A stretch of 8,609 nucleotides of DNA from Caryophanales bacterium UBA3260 (GCA_002362595.1 DEUO01000031.1:1-8609); one strand, 5' to 3'. Positions 1 to 5,806 are shown, counted from the stretch's first letter. The notes: generated from the sequence alone by a model not told the origin. Numbers and translations: made by a program.

Positions 1-23
1 ATCTTTTTTTTTGCCTTTTTTTT

Positions 24-34
24 TGGTATTATAT
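24..34 (+). promoter_or_regulatory. Possible extended -10 promoter element for the SGNH-hydrolase gene
   Basis: TGG followed by TATTAT (27-32) matches an extended -10 (TGnTATAAT) with one mismatch. It lies between long T runs (4-12 and 15-24) and the Shine-Dalgarno of the first gene. The T run at the left edge could be the tail of a terminator of an upstream gene outside the window. Any -35 box would be at or beyond the left edge, so it cannot be judged. The layout (T-run, TTGCC, T-run, TGGTATnAT, SD, ATG) mirrors the better-supported tsaB promoter at 1675-1722. Confidence 0.4.
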
Positions 35-39
35 ATTTT

Positions 40-45
40 GGTGAT
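40..45 (+). promoter_or_regulatory. Shine-Dalgarno site that fixes the start of the SGNH gene
   Basis: GGTGAT lies 4 bases before ATG at 50. The same GGTGAT core, usually preceded by GA or A, is found 3 to 5 bases before the starts of tsaE, tsaB and the response regulator. This supports ATG 50 over the in-frame TTG at 11 or GTG at 41, the second of which lies inside the site itself. Confidence 0.6.
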
Positions 46-49
46 ATTT

Positions 50-1132
50 ATGAATTTATTTGATTTATGTAATAATTCTGGTATATTGACTGTTTTTTTA
101 GTAATTAAGATTTTATTATCTATTATATGTATCATTTTGCCTATAATTATTATGTTTAAAGCTTTTTCATCTATGTTGAAAATAGTAATAAATGGTAAAG
201 ATTTTACTAGTGAATTAATGCAATTGGTTAAGTCAACTGTTGCTGCATTGATTGTTTTTTTGTTACCTACTTTATTTCAATTTATTTTTGTTGATTTAAT
301 GAAAATTGATGATACTATGGTTGTTTCTTGTTTTACAAATGCTTCTTTAGAAAAAATAAATAAATTAAGAGAAGAAGAAAGAGTTTCTAATAAAGAAAAA
401 CTTAAAGATGAAAATACTAAGAAAGCTTCTGATGTAAATAAACAAAAAGAAATTGAAAGGGAGAATAATAAAAAAAAGAAGGAGTTGTATGAGGAATATA
501 AAAAGAAAAAGGAAGAGGATGAGCGTGAGCAGAATAGTAATTCTGGTTCTAATGTAAATTTTTCTAATACTGGTACTATTAATATCTTTGTTGGTGATTC
601 TAGAACAGTTGGTCTTTGTACTACTATTACTGGTGATTCTTCTGGTTGTTCTTATAGTAATGGTGGCGCTAAATACTATAATAATGACATTTTTATTGCA
701 CAAGGTAGCATGAGTTATTCTTGGTTTAATTCTACTGCTATAGGTGTTGTAAATAGTATTTTGCAAAGTAATCCTAATACTAAGTATAATATTTATTCTT
801 TAATGGGTGTTAATATGTTACTTTATGATATTGATAAATATATATCTTCTTATAATAGTTTAGCTACTGGTTCGTGGAAGAATCATAATATATTATTAGT
901 TTCTGTTAATCCAGTTGATGAAGTTAAAGAGCGACAGTATGGTTATTCTACAAAGAATAATGACATTATGTCATTTAATAGTAAATTAAGAAGTAATGTT
1001 AGTGGTAATAATGTAAAGTATTGTGATACTTATTCTACGTTGAATGGAAGTCTTTCAACAACTGATGGTTTACATTATACAAGTGATACTTATCGTACTT
1101 TGTATAACAAATTAATGTCTTGTAAGAGTTAA
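50..1132 (+). CDS. Membrane-anchored SGNH/GDSL-type hydrolase with pilin-like N-terminus
   Basis: Predicted 360-residue surface protein. Residues about 11-36 and 62-84 are two strongly hydrophobic segments joined by a short lysine-containing loop. This layout resembles TrbC/VirB2-type two-helix modules. The near-uncharged N-terminus and the lysines in the loop suggest both ends face outside. Residues about 98-162 are extremely rich in K, E and N and look like a coiled coil or stalk. Residues about 175-359 form an SGNH hydrolase domain: block I GDSR with nucleophile Ser184, a block III-like GVN (Asn255), and block V DGLH with Asp339 and His342, so the catalytic set looks complete. Likely activity is ester hydrolysis or acyl transfer on a cell-wall or surface polymer; the substrate is unknown. 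Five cysteines (94, 190, 200, 325, 358) lie in the part predicted to be outside. ATG at 50 is chosen because GGTGAT sits 4 bases upstream. An in-frame TTG at 11 has no ribosome site and would only add a short hydrophobic stretch. Serine codon choice differs from downstream genes (TCT favoured over AGT). Confidence 0.8.
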   Translation: MNLFDLCNNSGILTVFLVIKILLSIICIILPIIIMFKAFSSMLKIVINGKDFTSELMQLVKSTVAALIVFLLPTLFQFIFVDLMKIDDTMVVSCFTNASLEKINKLREEERVSNKEKLKDENTKKASDVNKQKEIERENNKKKKELYEEYKKKKEEDEREQNSNSGSNVNFSNTGTINIFVGDSRTVGLCTTITGDSSGCSYSNGGAKYYNNDIFIAQGSMSYSWFNSTAIGVVNSILQSNPNTKYNIYSLMGVNMLLYDIDKYISSYNSLATGSWKNHNILLVSVNPVDEVKERQYGYSTKNNDIMSFNSKLRSNVSGNNVKYCDTYSTLNGSLSTTDGLHYTSDTYRTLYNKLMSCKS

Positions 1133-1157
1133 AATAATGTAAATAGTTATATAATCC

Positions 1158-1187
1158 TTGCATATATATTTTTGTTGTTGTTATAAT
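1158..1187 (+). promoter_or_regulatory. SigmaA-type promoter for tsaE
   Basis: TTGCAT (1158-1163), an 18-base spacer, then a perfect TATAAT (1182-1187) preceded by TGT, giving an extended -10. The Shine-Dalgarno AGGTGAT (1194-1200) lies 5 bases before the tsaE ATG, which implies a very short leader. The 73-base gap between the SGNH gene and tsaE holds only this promoter and the ribosome site. Confidence 0.6.
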
Positions 1188-1205
1188 TTATACAGGTGAT
1201 AGAAA

Positions 1206-1658
1206 ATGAATTATAGATTTACTTCAAGAAGTGAACTTGAAACTATGGAATTTGCTGAAAATTTAGAAAGTGAAAAATTTCCAGGTATGGTAATTTGCCT
1301 AGACGGTGAATTAGGAAGTGGTAAAACAGTTTTTGTTAAAGGTTTTGCTAAAGCTTTAGGTATAAATGAAACTATTACAAGTCCAACTTTTAGTTTGGTT
1401 AAAGAATATATGGAGGGTGAAATGCCACTTTATCATATGGATGTTTATAGACTTGATGATTCAAATGATGAATTTGGCTTAAGTGATTATTTAAATCAAG
1501 ATGGTGTTTGTATTATTGAATGGCCTGAGATGATTGAAAATCAATTACCTGATGAAAGATTAGATATTAAATTTAAAGTCGTAGGAGATAATACTAGAGT
1601 TCTTGTTATTACTCCTTATGGTCAGAAATATGAAGATCTTTGCGAAGCTGTTCTATAA
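1206..1658 (+). CDS. tsaE: tRNA threonylcarbamoyladenosine biosynthesis ATPase TsaE
   Basis: 150-residue P-loop ATPase of the TsaE/YjeE family, the usual family length. Visible motifs are Walker A GELGSGKT at residues 34-41, the family block TSPTFSLVKEY at 58-68, HMDVYRL at 77-83 and IEWPE at 104-108. Known role: TsaE works with TsaB and TsaD in the cytoplasm to transfer the threonylcarbamoyl group to A37 of ANN-decoding tRNAs. Its ATPase is thought to recycle the TsaBD complex. The start is set by AGGTGAT 5 bases upstream. The gene has its own promoter and a strong intrinsic terminator whose stem begins inside the stop codon. It can therefore be transcribed separately from tsaB-rimI-tsaD although it is adjacent to them. 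Confidence 0.96.
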   Translation: MNYRFTSRSELETMEFAENLESEKFPGMVICLDGELGSGKTVFVKGFAKALGINETITSPTFSLVKEYMEGEMPLYHMDVYRLDDSNDEFGLSDYLNQDGVCIIEWPEMIENQLPDERLDIKFKVVGDNTRVLVITPYGQKYEDLCEAVL

Positions 1659-1681
1659 AACTCGAAAGAGTTTTTTCTTTT
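1657..1681 (+). terminator. Intrinsic terminator after tsaE
   Basis: Perfect 7-bp stem AAAACTC (1657-1663) and GAGTTTT (1668-1674) with a GAAA tetraloop (1664-1667). The T-rich tail TTCTTTT follows. The left arm starts at the second base of the tsaE stop codon. The T tail runs into the region where the tsaB -35 would lie. Confidence 0.88.
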
Positions 1682-1701
1682 GGCCTTTTATGTGGTATAA
1701 T
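1673..1701 (+). promoter_or_regulatory. Extended -10 promoter for the tsaB-rimI-tsaD operon
   Basis: TGG plus a perfect TATAAT (1693-1701) is a strong extended -10. At 17-base spacing the -35 position (1673-1678) reads TTTTCT, a poor match, and lies inside the T tail of the tsaE terminator. The extended element probably carries recognition. The Shine-Dalgarno GAGGTGAT (1711-1718) sits 3 bases before ATG 1722, so the leader would be only about 15 bases. Confidence 0.65.
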
Positions 1702-1721
1702 AGGGCACGAGAGGTGATTAT

Positions 1722-2297
1722 ATGTATACTTTATTTTTAGATACACATGATAAGGACGTTATAGTCATAATTTATAAAGATGGAAAAATAGTTGGTAAAA
1801 AAGATATAGTATCAAATAATAAACATAGTCAAGTGACTTTACCTGCTATTGTAGAGGTATTAGAAGATGTTAAATTAGATATAAATGATATGGAAAATGT
1901 TATTGTTGTAAATGGACCCGGATCATTTACAGGTGAAAGAATAGCTGTTACAATCGCTAAAACTGTTGCTTATTGTTTACATACACCTATTAGAACTATA
2001 AATTCTTTATTAGTTATGGCTTTAAGTCTTGATAAAGAAGATAAATATGTAGCTTTAGAAGATCGTAATGGAGCTTTTGTTGGCCATTTTGATATAAATA
2101 ATAAATTAGTGGATAAAATGGTTTATTTAAATAAATCAAGTTATTTAGAGTACAAAAATAAGAATGATGTTATTACAGAAGTAAATATCGACTATGAGAA
2201 GGTTTATGACTATGTAATGAATAATATAGATTCTTTGAATCCTCATGAAGTAAAACCTTTGTATATTAAAGGAATAAGTGCTTTAAATGATAAATAA
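1722..2297 (+). CDS. tsaB: tRNA threonylcarbamoyladenosine biosynthesis protein TsaB
   Basis: 191-residue ASKHA-fold protein of the TsaB/YeaZ family. Supporting motifs are the N-terminal strand with FLDT (residues 5-8), HSQVTLP at 35-41, and the family signature GPGSFTGER at 65-73. The C-terminal PLYIKG matches the usual PxYLR-like end. Known role: TsaB is the non-catalytic dimer partner of TsaD and the docking platform for TsaE in bacterial t6A synthesis. It is short: typical members are about 220-240 residues, and the missing part appears to come from the C-terminal half. Position 72 is Glu where a hydrophobic residue (GPGSFTGLR) is usual. It is first in a tight operon with rimI (11-base overlap) and tsaD. 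The end is natural, with no sign of a frameshift. Confidence 0.92.
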   Translation: MYTLFLDTHDKDVIVIIYKDGKIVGKKDIVSNNKHSQVTLPAIVEVLEDVKLDINDMENVIVVNGPGSFTGERIAVTIAKTVAYCLHTPIRTINSLLVMALSLDKEDKYVALEDRNGAFVGHFDINNKLVDKMVYLNKSSYLEYKNKNDVITEVNIDYEKVYDYVMNNIDSLNPHEVKPLYIKGISALNDK

Positions 2298-2706
2298 AGT
2301 TACATATAAAGATAAAAATGAATATTATAGATTAGGAGTTTTATTAAATAGTAAATTTAAAGATTTATTTAATTTAGATAATTTATTAGATTCTTCATAT
2401 GATTATATTTACGGATATTATGTTGATTCATTATTAGTTGGATTTATTCATGTTAATAAATTATATGAACAAATGGATATAGTAAATATAGTTGTTGATA
2501 GGAATTATAGATGTCAAGGAATAGGTAGTCAGTTGGTTCTTTATGTAATTAAAGAATTTAGTGATGTAAGTAGTATTATGTTAGAAGTAAATGAAAATAA
2601 TGATAAAGCGATTAATTTTTATCATAATTTGAATTTTAAAGATATTAATATAAGAGAAAAGTATTATGGTTTAGATAATGCAATAATTATGAAAAGAGAT
2701 GTTTAG
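2287..2706 (+). CDS. rimI: RimI-like GNAT N-acetyltransferase
   Basis: 139-residue GNAT-fold acetyltransferase. The acetyl-CoA pyrophosphate loop is RCQGIG at residues 75-80. The C-terminal half follows the RimI pattern: LEVNENNDKAINFY at 99-112, then NF, then REKYYG and a terminal MKRD. Glu100 and Tyr112 have the same 12-residue spacing as the catalytic Glu103/Tyr115 of E. coli RimI. Known role: RimI acetylates the N-terminus of ribosomal protein S18. In Firmicutes it sits in the t6A operon next to tsaB and tsaD, as here, which supports the assignment over other GNATs. ATG overlaps the end of tsaB by 11 bases. The nearest ribosome site, AAAGGA (2268-2273), is rather far (13 bases), so translation may rely on coupling to tsaB. 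The substrate is inferred. Confidence 0.85.
   Translation: MINKVTYKDKNEYYRLGVLLNSKFKDLFNLDNLLDSSYDYIYGYYVDSLLVGFIHVNKLYEQMDIVNIVVDRNYRCQGIGSQLVLYVIKEFSDVSSIMLEVNENNDKAINFYHNLNFKDINIREKYYGLDNAIIMKRDV
2692..2699 (+). promoter_or_regulatory. Shine-Dalgarno site deciding the tsaD start
   Basis: AAAAGAGA inside the last codons of rimI lies 8 bases before ATG 2708. It overlaps the other candidate, ATG 2699, so it can only serve the downstream start. The site is weaker than the GAGGTGAT sites elsewhere in the window, as expected for a gene coupled to an upstream reading frame. Confidence 0.5.
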
Positions 2707-2707
2707 A

Positions 2708-3712
2708 ATGAAAGATGTAAATATATTAGCTATAGAGTCTTCTTGTGATGAAACTAGTATGGCAATTATTAGAAATGGTTGTGAATGTGTACATATGACT
2801 GTTTTAACGCAGATGGATACTCATGCTGAATTTGGTGGAGTTGTTCCAGAGATAGCTTCAAGAATGCATACAGAGAATATTACGATGGTTTTAGAAGATA
2901 CTTTAACTAAGTCTAATATGACAATGGATGATATTGATGCGATTGCTGTTACTTATGCTCCAGGTTTATTAGGTAGTTTGTTAGTTGGAGTAGAGTTTGC
3001 TAAAACTTTATCTTTAATATATAAGAAACCATTAATTGCTGTTAATCATATTGCTGGACATATATATGCAAATAATTTAGAGAAGAAAATGGAATTTCCG
3101 TTACTTGCTTTAGTTGTTAGTGGAGGACATACTGATTTAATACTAATGGAAGATGATTATAAGTTTATACATATTGGAGGTACTTTGGATGATGCTGTAG
3201 GTGAATGTTATGATAAAGTAGCACGTGTATTAGGATTAAAGTATCCAGGAGGTCCTAATGTTGATAAATTATCTTTAGAAGGTAAACCTACATATGATTT
3301 ACCAATTCCGATGAATGATGATACATTTAATATGAGTTTTAGTGGATTAAAAAGCAGTATTATTAATTTAGTACATAATGAGACTCAAAGAGGTCATGAA
3401 ATAAGGAAAGCAGATTTAGCGAGAAGTTTTCAAGATACAGCTGTTGATCAATTAGTTAGAAAGAGTACTTTAGCTATAGAAAAGTATAATGTAAAGAATA
3501 TGGTTATTGCTGGTGGGGTATCTGCTAATAGATTTTTAAGAAATGCTATTCAAGAAGTAGCTGATAAATATAATGTTAATTTAACAGTGCCTAGAATGGC
3601 TTATTGTACTGATAATGCGGCGATGATAGGTGCAGCTGCATATCCTTTATATTTAAAAGGTGAGTTTGCAGATTTAACATTAAATGCGACTAGTAGTGAT
3701 GAACTTTATTAA
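2708..3712 (+). CDS. tsaD: tRNA N6-adenosine threonylcarbamoyltransferase TsaD
   Basis: Catalytic subunit of bacterial t6A synthesis. It transfers threonylcarbamoyl from the AMP adduct made by TsaC to A37 of tRNA, together with TsaB and TsaE. From ATG 2708 it is 334 residues, normal for the family (Kae1/Gcp). Motifs on this numbering: ILAIESSCDET (6-16), EFGGVVPEIASR (41-52), metal-binding NHIAGH with His114 and His118, VSGGHT (137-142), GTLDDAVGE (158-166), YPGGP (179-183), AGGVSAN (268-274), and CTDNAAMIG with metal ligand Asp302. All key residues look intact. ATG at 2708 is preferred because AAAAGAGA lies 8 bases upstream and family proteins begin MKD(I/V). The alternative ATG at 2699, overlapping rimI, would add only MFR. 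The gap to rimI is one base. No clear terminator follows. Confidence 0.97.
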   Translation: MKDVNILAIESSCDETSMAIIRNGCECVHMTVLTQMDTHAEFGGVVPEIASRMHTENITMVLEDTLTKSNMTMDDIDAIAVTYAPGLLGSLLVGVEFAKTLSLIYKKPLIAVNHIAGHIYANNLEKKMEFPLLALVVSGGHTDLILMEDDYKFIHIGGTLDDAVGECYDKVARVLGLKYPGGPNVDKLSLEGKPTYDLPIPMNDDTFNMSFSGLKSSIINLVHNETQRGHEIRKADLARSFQDTAVDQLVRKSTLAIEKYNVKNMVIAGGVSANRFLRNAIQEVADKYNVNLTVPRMAYCTDNAAMIGAAAYPLYLKGEFADLTLNATSSDELY

Positions 3713-3732
3713 AGTTTGATAAAAGTATGATA

Positions 3733-3741
3733 TGATATAAT
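3733..3741 (+). promoter_or_regulatory. Extended -10 promoter for the SDR-patatin pair
   Basis: TGA plus a perfect TATAAT (3736-3741) in the 56-base gap after tsaD. A good-looking TTGATA (3716-3721) lies upstream, but its spacing is only 14 bases, too short for a normal -35. The extended -10 is therefore the main evidence. The Shine-Dalgarno GAGGG (3757-3761) lies 7 bases before ATG 3769. With no terminator seen after tsaD, readthrough from the t6A operon is also possible. Confidence 0.5.
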
Positions 3742-3768
3742 TAAGTAAAATAATAAGAGGGTGTAATA

Positions 3769-4728
3769 ATGAAGAAAATCTTGGTTACAGGTGCAGGTGG
3801 TACAGTTGGATTACAAGTAATTAGATTTTTACTTAGTGAAGGAAAGTATGAAATAACAGCTTTAGAGATCAAGAATAAACATGTTTATAAAAGGTTGAAA
3901 CAATTTAGAAAAAGAATAAATATTGTTTATGGTGACGTAAACGATTCAGCTATAATTGACGCATTGGTTAAGGATCATGATGTTATTATTCATCTGGCTG
4001 GTGTTCTTCCTCCTTTGGCAAATGTAAGAGAAGATTTGTGTAGAGAAATTGATTATGGTGGAACTAAGACAATTGTTGATGCAATAAAAGATTATAATCC
4101 TGATTGTTATTTCTTATATTCATCAAGTTCTTCTGTATATGGAGTACAAGAAAATTATGAAAATATTACAGTCAAGACTAAGTCTAATCTTGATGAATAT
4201 GATTTCTTTTCTAAGTGTAAATTAGATAGTGAAAACTATATTAAAGATAATCTTAAGCATTATACAATATTTAGATTAGCTTATGTATTGGGTGATCCTG
4301 GTCCGGAAAATTTAATTTATAATATTACTCCTAATAGTAATTGTGAACTTTTATCTTCAGAAGATGCTGGATATGCTTTTGTGGCAGCTTTAGATAATGA
4401 GAAGACTTTGAATAAAAAGACTTTTAATGTATCTGGTGGGGAGAAGTTTAGAACTAAGTATAAGAATTATTTAGTTCATGTATTTCAAACATATGGTTTA
4501 TCATTAAAGTTTTTATCTGCTTATTTGTTTGCTGAAAAGAATTATTATGGCGGATATTATAAAGATGGCGATAAATTAGAAGAAATATTACATTTTAGAA
4601 GTAAAAATTTAGATGTATATTATTCTACGTTATTAAAATATAAATATAAAATTAGTAGGATTATACCAAGATTTTTGGCTTTACCTTTTATTTCTTATTA
4701 TAGTGGACATAGTAAGAAGAGATTATAA
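3769..4728 (+). CDS. SDR-type NAD(P)-dependent epimerase/dehydratase
   Basis: 319-residue extended short-chain dehydrogenase/reductase. The Rossmann nucleotide loop is TGAGGTVG at residues 7-14. GDVND (55-59) and HLAG (75-78) match the adenine-contact and NAG-like motifs. SSSSSVYG (118-125) supplies the conserved serine strand. The active-site segment is odd. Tyr144 is five residues before Lys149, and the lysine that aligns best with the family helix (Lys151, followed by LDSE) has Phe147 where Tyr is expected. RLAYVLG (169-175), EDAGYAFVAAL (198-208) and NVSGGE (220-225) fit the family's later blocks. Family members act on nucleotide sugars or other alcohols; the substrate is not readable here. 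The C-terminal 90 residues are Tyr/Lys-rich and I cannot assign them to a subfamily. The stop codon overlaps the start of the patatin gene (TAATG), so the two are probably co-translated and may share a pathway. Confidence 0.85.
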   Translation: MKKILVTGAGGTVGLQVIRFLLSEGKYEITALEIKNKHVYKRLKQFRKRINIVYGDVNDSAIIDALVKDHDVIIHLAGVLPPLANVREDLCREIDYGGTKTIVDAIKDYNPDCYFLYSSSSSVYGVQENYENITVKTKSNLDEYDFFSKCKLDSENYIKDNLKHYTIFRLAYVLGDPGPENLIYNITPNSNCELLSSEDAGYAFVAALDNEKTLNKKTFNVSGGEKFRTKYKNYLVHVFQTYGLSLKFLSAYLFAEKNYYGGYYKDGDKLEEILHFRSKNLDVYYSTLLKYKYKISRIIPRFLALPFISYYSGHSKKRL

Positions 4729-5780
4729 TGAAGGGATTAGTATTAGAAGGGGGAGGTGTTAAAGGTTCTTATCAAATTGGTTCTTATTATGCATTTTTGC
4801 ATTGTCATGTAAAACTTTCAGGTTTTGTAGGGACTAGTATAGGAGCTTTTAATGCTGAAATGTTGGCAGAAGGGAAATATAAGGAGTTACTATATTTTTG
4901 GAATAATGTTAATCCTGGGGAATTATTAGAATTTAATAAAGACTATATAAAAGCAGTTAATACTGATAATTATAATATAAAAGCTTTATTGGGTTTATTT
5001 GATACAGCTAGAAGGATAATAAAAAATGAAGGTATTGATAATACTAAATTGTTAGATAATATTAAGTCTTTAGTTTCGTATGATAATTTAATAAATAGTA
5101 ATAAAGATTTTGGTCTTGTAACAGTAAAAGTTTCAAGAAGTGGCTTTAAGCCATATTATATTTATAAAGGTGATATTAGGTCACAAAAAGAATTATTAGA
5201 TTATTTATTAGCTAGTAGTTATTTACCGATTTTTAAAGAAAGAAGAATATTAGATAATAAGTATTATATTGATGGTGGTTTTTTTGATAATTCACCAGTA
5301 CAAATACTTTATGATTTAGGCTATGAAGAAGTGTACGTAGTAGGAATTAAAGGAATAGGTATAAATAGAAGTATACCTAAAGGTATTAAGGTTCATAGTA
5401 TTAAGCCTAGTAGAGATAATGGAAGAATATTAGAGTTAAATCAATATGTTATTAGAGATAATATTAAGATGGGGTATTATGATACTTTAAGATATTTAAA
5501 GAATTTAGATGGGTTTAGATATTGTTTTAAAGCTAGAAGTTTAAAATATTATAAGTTTATAACAAGAAAGATTGATAGTAAACTTTTTAAAAGAGTTATG
5601 AATTTTTTTAATACTGATGACTGTAAAAAGACAGTTATAAAGGCTTTAGAATATGTATTTGAACGTGATGGTGTAGATTATTATAAGATTTATAATCCAT
5701 ATAAGATGATAAAATGTTATAGAAATAATAATATTAATCATTTTGTTTATAAGTTTATTAGTAAGATAAAGTTTTTCTAG
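4728..5780 (+). CDS. Patatin-like phospholipase (lipid acyl hydrolase)
   Basis: 350-residue patatin-family protein with the whole catalytic signature: oxyanion loop GGGVKG at residues 8-13, nucleophile elbow GTSIG at 35-39 with Ser37, and the catalytic aspartate in DGG at 182-184 (Asp182). There is no signal peptide; MKGLVLEGGG runs straight into the first strand, so it is cytoplasmic or peripheral to the membrane. The family cleaves acyl chains from phospholipids or other lipids with a Ser-Asp dyad. The last 100 residues or so are rich in Lys, Arg and Tyr and end KFISKIKFF, a basic and hydrophobic tail that could bind membrane; this is inference. ATG shares one base with the upstream stop, and a purine-rich AAGAAGAGA lies just upstream inside the SDR gene. 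No terminator is visible after the gene. The in vivo substrate is unknown. Confidence 0.9.
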   Translation: MKGLVLEGGGVKGSYQIGSYYAFLHCHVKLSGFVGTSIGAFNAEMLAEGKYKELLYFWNNVNPGELLEFNKDYIKAVNTDNYNIKALLGLFDTARRIIKNEGIDNTKLLDNIKSLVSYDNLINSNKDFGLVTVKVSRSGFKPYYIYKGDIRSQKELLDYLLASSYLPIFKERRILDNKYYIDGGFFDNSPVQILYDLGYEEVYVVGIKGIGINRSIPKGIKVHSIKPSRDNGRILELNQYVIRDNIKMGYYDTLRYLKNLDGFRYCFKARSLKYYKFITRKIDSKLFKRVMNFFNTDDCKKTVIKALEYVFERDGVDYYKIYNPYKMIKCYRNNNINHFVYKFISKIKFF

Positions 5781-5800
5781 TAATATAAATAGATATTTTG

Positions 5801-5806
5801 TATAAT
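5801..5806 (+). promoter_or_regulatory. Possible -10 box for the YebC-family gene
   Basis: A perfect TATAAT in the 51-base gap between the patatin and YebC genes. There is no convincing -35: the 17-base position 5778-5783 reads TAGTAA. TG directly adjoins the hexamer and is not at extended spacing. It is called on the -10 and its place 26 bases before ATG 5832. Confidence 0.4.

Noticed and set aside
11..49. N-terminal extension of the SGNH protein from TTG 11 or from beyond the left edge
   Set aside because: The extension is encoded by T-runs and promoter-like sequence. ATG 50 has a GGTGAT site at good spacing. The frame is open to the edge, so an upstream start cannot be fully excluded.
365..766. 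133-codon open frame on the minus strand opposite the coiled-coil and early SGNH region
   Set aside because: Its translation is low-complexity (I, T, R, F and L-rich), as expected from the complement of K/E/N-rich codons. It lacks a ribosome site and any recognisable domain, and the + strand frame has clear catalytic motifs.
1145..1176. Possible terminator after the SGNH gene, a TATATA palindrome followed by T residues
   Set aside because: The stem would be all A-T pairs with a 9-base loop, too weak to call. The same bases are better explained by the tsaE promoter.
2699..2707. ATG 2699 as the tsaD start
   Set aside because: Its upstream purines are too close to serve as a ribosome site, and it adds only MFR before the conserved N-terminus. 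ATG 2708 fits family length and spacing better.
3716..3721. TTGATA as a -35 box of the SDR promoter
   Set aside because: The spacing to TATAAT at 3736 is only 14 bases, outside the normal range. The extended -10 explains the promoter better.
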